DNA of 64,000 bases from NCBI GenBank assembly GCA_024235395.1, contig JACKMK010000004.1, positions 558,001 through 622,000 on the forward strand. Reading direction: 5' to 3'. The position numbers and the translations under genes were made by a program. Below, in pieces: positions 50,788 through 57,936 of the stretch. The notes beneath the pieces are model-generated. The model saw only the letters and a list, made by a program, of their open reading frames with translations. It was not told the origin of the DNA and made no database searches. Every line of letters begins with the position of its first letter. The stretch's first letter is position 1. Source of the DNA: Chromatiaceae bacterium (GTDB lineage: Bacteria > Pseudomonadota > Gammaproteobacteria > Chromatiales > Chromatiaceae).

Positions 50788-52053
50788 TTACAGTCGGGTT
50801 TCAGCCACCGCGATGGTCCGCGGCGAACGCAGCTCCTCGGGCAGATGGGCGAACTTGTCCGCCAGCACCTTCCACAACAGGTTGTAGTGCACCTCGCCAC
50901 GCACCAGCGCAACGCCCTTCGCGGGGATCTCGTAGCTCAACACGCGCTCCTCGTGCGGACGCAGACGGGTATCCGGACCCAGTTGCGTGGCGGTCGGAGG
51001 CATCGCGTCCTTGCCCGCGTCGTCGGCGAGCAGGTACGCAAAGTACGCCTGCGGATCGTCCTTGGCAGGATGTTCCGGCGCGTTCTCCCACAACATCTCG
51101 CCGTTGGCGTCGTAGGCGGCCAGCTTGAGGACCAGGTTGCGGAACGGCGCGCCGGTCGGCATCGCGTGGGGCTGCTGATTCTTCAGCTTCACGGTGACCA
51201 GTACCTTGTCGCCTTCCGGCTTCGCATCCATCGTGAACACGACGCTGCGCTTGAGCATGCCGCCGTCGTGGCCGCCACCCATGCTGTGATCGGCGATGTT
51301 GTTGACCATCGGCATATGACAGTACTGGCAGGTGACGTCACTCTTGCTCACCATGTACTCGTTGCCGGTGGCACACAGCGGCACGCCGTGCGCATTGTTG
51401 CGCTTGTCGTGGCAGCCCATGCAGGCCGCGTTCGATTTCATCAGCCCGGCATTCCCCTCCAGCGGCAGCGACGGAATCTCCTTGCCTTCGAGCGTGACGC
51501 CCTCGCCAAGATGCGGATTGGGCTTGCTGCCGTCATCCGCGGCACCACCGAACATATCGTTGGCTGCCGTCAGTTGCGGCAGACCGCGGTTGAAACCGGC
51601 CGGGCCCTGCAGCGTGTCGCCGGTCTCGTAGGACATCATGCCGAGGCGCAGCTTGCCGTTCGGGGCATTGATGCCCTTGAACGCCTTGATCGCATGGCAC
51701 GCGACGCAGTTGACCCCCTCCTGGTAGGACACCTTGGCGTCCAGCTTGGTCGCCTTTTCCAGCGCCGCATTCGGCGCATGGCACTGCAGGCAGACGGGAT
51801 AGTTGCCGTTCTTCATTTTCACGCCGTCTTGCGTCGGGTCACCGACCACCATCTTGTAGAAGGTGCCGTGGATCGGGTCGTTGATCGCCGTGCTGTTGGC
51901 ATGCATGGAGTCTTTCCATTGCTGGTAGATCTCCTTGTGACAGTTCTGGCAGACCTCGGACGAGACGTTGTTGACGGCGTTGGCGACGGACAGGGCGAAC
52001 AGGGACACGACGGCCGTAAAGACCCGTGCGACCCATGCGTTAGGACGCGACAT
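50788..52053 (-). CDS. Pentahaem cytochrome c, c554-related
   Basis: A 421-residue periplasmic protein with signal peptide (1-26) and five CxxCH at residues 35, 88, 116, 211 and 242. Sequence pattern (EVCQNCHKEIYQQWKDSMHA…, CHAPNAALEKATK, NPHLGEGV) resembles multihaem cytochrome c554-like proteins, usually electron-transfer partners of HAO. The C-terminal 150 residues have no haems and form a beta-rich domain (QPHAMPTGAPFRNLVLKLAAYD). ATG at 52053 after GGAGG. First gene of the operon, with a CRP/FNR-type palindrome upstream. Confidence 0.88.
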   Translation of the reverse strand: MSRPNAWVARVFTAVVSLFALSVANAVNNVSSEVCQNCHKEIYQQWKDSMHANSTAINDPIHGTFYKMVVGDPTQDGVKMKNGNYPVCLQCHAPNAALEKATKLDAKVSYQEGVNCVACHAIKAFKGINAPNGKLRLGMMSYETGDTLQGPAGFNRGLPQLTAANDMFGGAADDGSKPNPHLGEGVTLEGKEIPSLPLEGNAGLMKSNAACMGCHDKRNNAHGVPLCATGNEYMVSKSDVTCQYCHMPMVNNIADHSMGGGHDGGMLKRSVVFTMDAKPEGDKVLVTVKLKNQQPHAMPTGAPFRNLVLKLAAYDANGEMLWENAPEHPAKDDPQAYFAYLLADDAGKDAMPPTATQLGPDTRLRPHEERVLSYEIPAKGVALVRGEVHYNLLWKVLADKFAHLPEELRSPRTIAVAETRL

Positions 52054-52173
52054 AGTTAGATCCTCCAATTTGGCGCTTTTTGTTTTTTGCCCGTGCACGG
52101 CACCGTCAGTGCCGCGCGCGTTTATGGCTTTTATTCTTAGCGCAGACGCGGGACCCCGCAAAGGACGACCTGA

Positions 52174-52187
52174 TTAACGCAGGTTAA
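52174..52187 (-). promoter_or_regulatory. CRP/FNR-family palindrome upstream of the HAO-like operon
   Basis: Perfect inverted repeat TTAAC-N4-GTTAA, about 120 bases before the pentahaem ATG. The five-four-five layout is like FNR (TTGAT) and DNR/HcpR (TTGAC) sites. A possible -10 AAGAAT lies at 52138-52133. Confidence 0.4.
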
Positions 52188-52254
52188 AGCCGGAGACTTT
52201 TCTGGGAAAAACTTGGCCTAACTCAAATGTCGCGACCAGAAACCAAGGATGCTG

Positions 52255-55200
52255 CTAGGTCTCCTGCTCGCCAAGTTCGACTTCCAGGCGGCGCATTTGC
52301 GCCTTCGGTGAACCGGTATGCCGCGCAAGCAGATCATAGGCAACCGGTACGACGAACAGGGTGAACAGGGTTGCGGCGAGAACGCCATATAGAATGACGG
52401 TACCGATCACGGCGCGCGTCTCCGCCCCGGCACCGGATGACAACAGCAGCGGCAGTGAACCGGCCGCGGTCGTGATGCCGGTCATGACGATCGGACGAAA
52501 GCGCACACGCGTCGCTTCCAGCAATGCATCGTGGAACGCCTCGCCCTGGTCGCGCAGCTGGTTCGCGAACTCGACGATCAATATGCCGTTCTTGGCCGCG
52601 AGGCCGACCAGCATGATCAACCCTATCTGGCTATACAGGTTCAGCGAGAAGCCGCCCAGATAGAGCCCCAGCAGTGCACCGGCCATCGCCAACGGCACCG
52701 TCAGCATGATCACCAGCGGGTGTATCCAGCTCTCGAACTGCGCCGCCAGCACCAGGAACACGACCACGCTGCCGAGCACCAACACGAACAGGATCGATTC
52801 ACCGGTCGCGCGGAAGTCCTGCGACTGTCCCTTGTAGTCGATGATCACCTTGCCCGGGAGGTTGTCCCGCACCAGCCCCTCGAGATAGGCCAGTGCATCA
52901 CCGAGCGGCAGATTGTCCGCGAGGTTGGCCTCGATGGTGATCGCGCGCACCCGGTTGTAGCGATTGAGCTTGATCGAGTCCGCGACCTCCTCCAGGCGCA
53001 CCAGGTTCGCGAGCGGTATCAGCTGGCCGCTGCGCTGTGAGCGGACATACAGGTTGGACAGGTCGGTCGGCGTGCGTTGCGCGTCGCGCTCGCCCTCGAG
53101 GATGACGTCGTATTCCTCGCCCTCTTCGATATAGGTGGTGACCTGGCGCGATCCCAGCATCGTCTCGAGCGTGCGGCCGATGTCGCCGACCGTGACACCC
53201 AGGTCGGCCGCGCGATCGTAGTCGATCAGCACCTGCAGCTGCGGCTTGGTCTCCTTGTAGTCCCAGTCCACGCCCTCGAGCCCCGGGTTCGATGCTTCGA
53301 TGCGGTCGAGCAGTAAGTCGCGCCATTCGGTCAGCTCGGCATAGGTGCCACCGCCGATCACGAACTGCACCGGTTTCTGGATGCGTTTGCCGAAGCCCTG
53401 GCGCATCACCGGAAAGGCACGCACCCCGGAGAGATCGGACAGCCGCTTGCGGATGTCGTCCATGATCGCCCAGGCCGGGCGTCGCTTGTTCCAGTCGTCG
53501 AGCACATGGATCACGATGCCGCTGTTGAAGATCGCGAAGTTGCTGAAGGTGCGCGGCGCCCGCACCAGCAGACGCGTGACCTCGCCGGACTCGACCAGCG
53601 GCATCAGGCGCCGTTCGATCTCGTCCATGTACTCCTGCATGTACTCGTAGGTCGCACCCTCGGGTCCGTTGACCAGCACGAAGAAGGCGCCGCGGTCCTC
53701 TTTCGGCGCATATTCGCCGGGGATCTGCTGCAGCAGCCAGTAGCTCCCGCCGAGGATGCCGATGAACACCAGGCCGATGATCCACTTGTGGTGCAGGACG
53801 CCGCGCAACAGCCACAGGTAGCCGTCGCGGATACCGCCGAACCCCCGGTCCACCCAGACCGTCAGGCGGACCTGGCGGTCGTGCCGCGGCAGGATCTGCG
53901 ACGCCAGCATCGGCGACAACGACAGCGCGACGAAGCTCGAGAACGCGACCGCCGCCGCCATCGTCAGCGCGAACTCCGAGAACAGCCGGCCGACATCGCC
54001 CTGCAGGAACGCGATCGGCACGAACACCGCGACCAGCACCACGGTGGTCGCGATCACCGCGAAGCCGACCTGCCGTGTACCGTTGAACGCGGCGACCAGG
54101 CGCGATTCGCCATACTGCTCCATGCGCCGATGGATGTTCTCCAGCACGACGATCGCGTCGTCGACCACCAGGCCGATCGCGAGCACCAGCGCGAGCAGCG
54201 TGAGGATGTTGATCGAGAAGCCGAGCGCCCACAGCACCAGGAAGGTCGCGATCAGCGACACCGGCACCGTGACCGCCGGCACCAGCGTCGCACGCAGGCC
54301 GCCGAGGAACACGAAGATCACCAGGACCACCAGACCGATCGCGATGCCCAGCGTCTTGTAGACCTCCGCGATCGCGCCGCGCACGAACACCGAGGTGTCG
54401 TAGCTCTGCTTGATCTGCATGCCCTCGGGGAGCGTCGGGTTGATGCGTTCCATCTCCGCCTTGGCCGCATCGGCGACCGCGATGGTGTTCGCGGTGGATT
54501 GTTTGATGATGCCGATACCGACCATCGGCACACCGTTGCCGCGAAAGAAGGTGCGCGTCTCCTCGGCGCCCTTTTCGACCCGTGCCACGTCGCCCAGCCG
54601 CACCAGGTAACCGTCGTCGCCGCGTGCCAGCACCAGTTGTGCGAAGTCGTCCGCGGTGCGGAAGCTGCGTGCCATGCGCACCGTGAACTGGCGGTCCACC
54701 GAGTCCAGGCTGCCGGCCGGCAGTTCCAGGTTCTCCGCGCGCAGCGCGTTCTCGACATCGGCGACCGCCATGCCGCGCGCCGCCAGCTCGCGCCTGTCCA
54801 GCCAGATGCGCATCGCGAACGTCTGACCACCGCCCACGCGCACCCGGGCGACACCGTCCAGCACCGAGAATCGGTCGACCAGGTAGCGGCGCGCGTAGTC
54901 GGACAGCTCGGGCACCGTCATCCGGTCGCTCACCAGGTTGAGCCACATGATCACGTCTTCATTGCTGTCGACCTTCTGGATCTCGGGCGGATCGGCCTCG
55001 ACCGGCAGGTCGTCGAGCACGGTCGACACGCGGTCGCGGATGTCGTTGGCGGCACCGTCGATATCGCGGCTGACGTTGAACTCGACGGTGATCACCGAAC
55101 GGCCGTCCTCGCTGGTCGACTCGATGAAACGGATGCCCTCGACGCCGGAGATGCGATCCTCGATCACCTGGGTGATGCGGCTCTCCACGACGTTGGCCGC

Positions 55201-55362
55201 GGCACCCCGGTAGACGGTCTCGATCGAGACCACCGGCGGGTCGATATCGGGATACTCGCGCAGCGGCAGGCGATCGAACGCGACGATGCCGAATGCGATC
55301 AGCAGCAGCGACATCACCGATGCGAGCACCGGCCGCCTTACCGACACGTCGGACAGGATCAT
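52255..55362 (-). CDS. RND multidrug efflux transporter, HAE1 type
   Basis: A 1035-residue inner-membrane pump of the AcrB/MexB/MdtB superfamily, twelve helices with two large periplasmic loops. The proton-relay aspartates are in VLAIGLVVDDAIVVLENIHRR, seen in parts, TM4. The N terminus MILSDVSVRRPVLASVMSLLLI is typical. The adaptor precedes it and overlaps by four bases. No outer-membrane channel gene is in this stretch, so a TolC-like protein elsewhere is needed. Confidence 0.93.
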   Translation of the reverse strand: MILSDVSVRRPVLASVMSLLLIAFGIVAFDRLPLREYPDIDPPVVSIETVYRGAAANVVESRITQVIEDRISGVEGIRFIESTSEDGRSVITVEFNVSRDIDGAANDIRDRVSTVLDDLPVEADPPEIQKVDSNEDVIMWLNLVSDRMTVPELSDYARRYLVDRFSVLDGVARVRVGGGQTFAMRIWLDRRELAARGMAVADVENALRAENLELPAGSLDSVDRQFTVRMARSFRTADDFAQLVLARGDDGYLVRLGDVARVEKGAEETRTFFRGNGVPMVGIGIIKQSTANTIAVADAAKAEMERINPTLPEGMQIKQSYDTSVFVRGAIAEVYKTLGIAIGLVVLVIFVFLGGLRATLVPAVTVPVSLIATFLVLWALGFSINILTLLALVLAIGLVVDDAIVVLENIHRRMEQYGESRLVAAFNGTRQVGFAVIATTVVLVAVFVPIAFLQGDVGRLFSEFALTMAAAVAFSSFVALSLSPMLASQILPRHDRQVRLTVWVDRGFGGIRDGYLWLLRGVLHHKWIIGLVFIGILGGSYWLLQQIPGEYAPKEDRGAFFVLVNGPEGATYEYMQEYMDEIERRLMPLVESGEVTRLLVRAPRTFSNFAIFNSGIVIHVLDDWNKRRPAWAIMDDIRKRLSDLSGVRAFPVMRQGFGKRIQKPVQFVIGGGTYAELTEWRDLLLDRIEASNPGLEGVDWDYKETKPQLQVLIDYDRAADLGVTVGDIGRTLETMLGSRQVTTYIEEGEEYDVILEGERDAQRTPTDLSNLYVRSQRSGQLIPLANLVRLEEVADSIKLNRYNRVRAITIEANLADNLPLGDALAYLEGLVRDNLPGKVIIDYKGQSQDFRATGESILFVLVLGSVVVFLVLAAQFESWIHPLVIMLTVPLAMAGALLGLYLGGFSLNLYSQIGLIMLVGLAAKNGILIVEFANQLRDQGEAFHDALLEATRVRFRPIVMTGITTAAGSLPLLLSSGAGAETRAVIGTVILYGVLAATLFTLFVVPVAYDLLARHTGSPKAQMRRLEVELGEQET

Positions 55363-56468
55363 GGACGGTTCGCCGCCGCGCCCGCCTCACGTCCGGTGCC
55401 CACCAGCTCGGTGAGCGAACGTGAGCCGTCATCGATCGCCGCGATCTTCACCGTCTGCCCGGGCCGCACGCGCATGGTGCCGTGGGTGATCACCAGCTCG
55501 CCCTGCTGCAGGCCGTCGATGACCTCCACCTCGCCCGGCCGGCGGGTACCGATCGTGATCTGCCGCCGCGCGACCTTGTGACCGTCGTCGCCGGGTTCGG
55601 CGACCAGCACGAACTGCTCGCGGCCGACCGGCATCAGTGCCGCCTCGGGGATCACCAGCGCCTCGCGCAGATCCTTGCGCAGCGTCACCTGCATCAGCAT
55701 CCCGGGTTTCAGCAGGCGTTGCGGATTCGGCAGCCGCGCACGCACGACGACCGAGCGCGTGACCGGGTCGACGCGGCTGTCGACACCGCTGACCTCGCCG
55801 GTGAACGCGCGTTCGCCGAACACGCGGGTCGTCGCGATCAGCGGCAGCCCCGGCGCGAGCCCGGCGAGGTAGACGCTGGGCACCGCGAGGTCGAGTTTCA
55901 TCACCGTGTCGTCGTCCAGCGTCGTGATCAGATCGCCCGGCTCGACCAGCGCACCGACACTGATGTTGCGCAGTCCGACGACACCGGCAAACGGGGCCTT
56001 GATAAGACGATCCGACAGGCGCGACTCGATCGCGATCAGGCGCGCACGCGCGGTCTTCAGTTCGCGGTCGCGTTCGTCGAACAACGACTTGGACGCGGTA
56101 CCCTGGGTGGCCAGCGCCTGGACCCGCCGGTACTGCTGTTCGGCCTCGGTCACCAACGCGCGCGCCTCGCGCAGCTGGGCGTGCTCCTCGGCGCTGGTCA
56201 TCTCGACCAGCGTCTGGCCGGCGGCCACGCGGTCGCCGTCGTCGAAATGCAGCACGCTGACCGTTTCGGTCACCGACGCGGTCAGGGCCACCGACTCGTT
56301 GGCCTTGAGGGTGCCGAGTGCCTCGATGCGGTCCTCGAATGGCACCCGCTCGACCTGCGACACGATCACCGGCACCGGCGGCGCGGCGGCGACGCCACCC
56401 GCGCAGCAGCACACCGAGAGCAACCCCAATCGGCACACCCAGCGGAGCAAACCCTGCGAACGCCTCAT
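55359..56468 (-). CDS. RND efflux periplasmic adaptor (membrane fusion protein)
   Basis: A 369-residue exported protein: signal peptide (about 1-28), lipoyl half-motifs (VSVLHFDDGDRVAAGQTLVEM and APFAGVVGLRNISVGALVEPGD), helical hairpin around residues 90-150, beta barrel and membrane-proximal domain. The signal ends GGVAAA after CCC; a lipobox is not convincing. Overlaps the pump gene by four bases and is separated from the 64-residue gene by a divergent interval. Confidence 0.93.
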   Translation of the reverse strand: MRRSQGLLRWVCRLGLLSVCCCAGGVAAAPPVPVIVSQVERVPFEDRIEALGTLKANESVALTASVTETVSVLHFDDGDRVAAGQTLVEMTSAEEHAQLREARALVTEAEQQYRRVQALATQGTASKSLFDERDRELKTARARLIAIESRLSDRLIKAPFAGVVGLRNISVGALVEPGDLITTLDDDTVMKLDLAVPSVYLAGLAPGLPLIATTRVFGERAFTGEVSGVDSRVDPVTRSVVVRARLPNPQRLLKPGMLMQVTLRKDLREALVIPEAALMPVGREQFVLVAEPGDDGHKVARRQITIGTRRPGEVEVIDGLQQGELVITHGTMRVRPGQTVKIAAIDDGSRSLTELVGTGREAGAAANRP

Positions 56469-56714
56469 GCGTGTCTCACCCTGCGATCTCGATTCCGGAT
56501 ACGCCGGAGCTTAGCACGCGGTCCGCGCGCGGCGACGGCGCCGCGCGTTCCGGCTTCGGCACTGATCCGTAAGGAAAAAAATAGCGCCCCGACCGCCGAT
56601 CGGCGAGCGCCAATTACCCTACTTTCAGCATCGCTGGAAGATTTCCACGGCGGTGCTACGCTTGCGTCCAGTCCCAAAACCGCAAAGACGGTGGGCGATC
56701 CCAAAGGAGCAGGT

Positions 56715-56909
56715 ATGAAAAGTGAGATCAAGGGCGGACAGTCGGCCGAGTTGCTCGACCGATTCAACGCGATGTCGCGTGGCCGCAAGATCGTCCTGGT
56801 CGTGTTCATCATCTGGGCGGTGCAGGCGATCCCCAAGTGGACCGCCGCGATCGTCGCCGACGGCGAGACCTCGGCCGCGATCATGAAATTCTTCATCACG
56901 CCGCGTTAG
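56715..56909 (+). CDS. Small membrane protein, 64 residues
   Basis: Starts MKSEIKGGQSAELLDRFNAM, one transmembrane helix (about residues 25-42), short C-terminal segment ending FFITPR. AAAGGAG is well placed before ATG 56715. Not recognised. The 150-base leader is hairpin-rich. Coding is supported by the ribosome site and the clean membrane topology. Confidence 0.7.
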   Translation: MKSEIKGGQSAELLDRFNAMSRGRKIVLVVFIIWAVQAIPKWTAAIVADGETSAAIMKFFITPR

Positions 56910-56934
56910 CAGTCCGTTCGTAAGGGCTACCCTC

Positions 56935-57720
56935 TCAAATCAACAGCCGCGACCTGATCGACGCATACCAGGCGTCGATCACCGCGGTCATGTGATGGAA
57001 ATACGCCTGCGCATCCGAGCGCTGCTGCGCATCCTGCAGCATCGCCTCGACCGCGTGCAGCATTGCCTCGCTCTCACTGACCACCAGGTCGTCCGCTTCA
57101 CAACGCGCAGCCGCACTCAGCGTGCGACAGGCGGCATGGTAGTGGCTGGTCATCGCCGCCTGGTGCCGCTGGTCGGCAAAGTCGTCCGTTGCCGCCAGTG
57201 AGTACAGCCCCAGCGCGCGCAACATGCCGAGGTGTTCGACCATCGGCGGCCAGGCGCGGATCACCGCGACGCGTTGCGTGCCGAGCAGCGCGGCGTGCTC
57301 TTCGGCGAACAACCGCAGGATCTCGACGACGCCGAGTACCAGTTCGCTGTGCGCATTGAGATTGGTGAAGAAGTCCAGATCCCGCCAGTTGCGGTACAAC
57401 GCCTCCCAGCGGTCGCGCAGCGCCTGCCACTCGCCGCGCGCAAACACCGCGTGCCGGCTGCCGTACTGGTCTTCGAGGGTATGCAGCGCACGCTGCAGCT
57501 TGCCGCCGACCGCGTCGAGTTCGCGGACGAAATCCACCCGGCCGTCGAGCACCGTGCAGCTCAGGCCGCGGTGCAGCTGCATGTCCTGCATCAGGCTGAG
57601 CAGCACCAGGCTGACCTCGCTCAGTTGCAGGTAACGCACCGTGCGCCGATCCAGCCTGCCCAGCAGACCGCCCAGCGGTTCGACCAGTGAGCGCAGGTTC
57701 GTCGGGGTGAAACCAGGCAT
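56935..57720 (-). CDS. NIT-like nitrate/nitrite-sensing domain protein
   Basis: A 261-residue mostly helical protein. Residues about 25-85 (LLSLMQDMQLHRGLSCTVL, DFVRELDAVGGKLQRALHTLE) resemble the NIT nitrate/nitrite-sensing domain, in which the (E)RGxS segment follows a long helix. No HAMP, histidine-kinase or methyl-accepting domain follows. No transmembrane helix is obvious. ATG at 57720 is chosen because similarity starts near it; one at 57777 is possible. With the nearby nitrogen-type cytochromes a sensing role is attractive but unproven. Confidence 0.68.
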   Translation of the reverse strand: MPGFTPTNLRSLVEPLGGLLGRLDRRTVRYLQLSEVSLVLLSLMQDMQLHRGLSCTVLDGRVDFVRELDAVGGKLQRALHTLEDQYGSRHAVFARGEWQALRDRWEALYRNWRDLDFFTNLNAHSELVLGVVEILRLFAEEHAALLGTQRVAVIRAWPPMVEHLGMLRALGLYSLAATDDFADQRHQAAMTSHYHAACRTLSAAARCEADDLVVSESEAMLHAVEAMLQDAQQRSDAQAYFHHMTAVIDAWYASIRSRLLI

Positions 57721-57936
57721 CTGCGAGATCCATGCGGTGGGATGACCGCCTCGGTAGCGACCCGAGTTTGCATGCATCGCGTATGCCACGGCACAAACTG
57801 CAGGCTTTTCATCGGCTTGGTTTTTGCGGCCGGCCCGATCGCGCACCGTGTTGGGCCAACGGCGACGATCATCGCACCAGGATAGTGACGGCGGGTCGAC
57901 GCTGCGCGCGTCGACCGTCTGGCGCACGGCGGCCGG

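Noticed and set aside
56640..56714. Possible c-di-GMP (GEMM) riboswitch before the 64-residue gene, suggested by CCGCAAAGACGG
   Set aside because: The GEMM consensus needs the CGCAAAGCC segment with paired flanking helices; only a weak similarity is present and the helices do not line up by eye.
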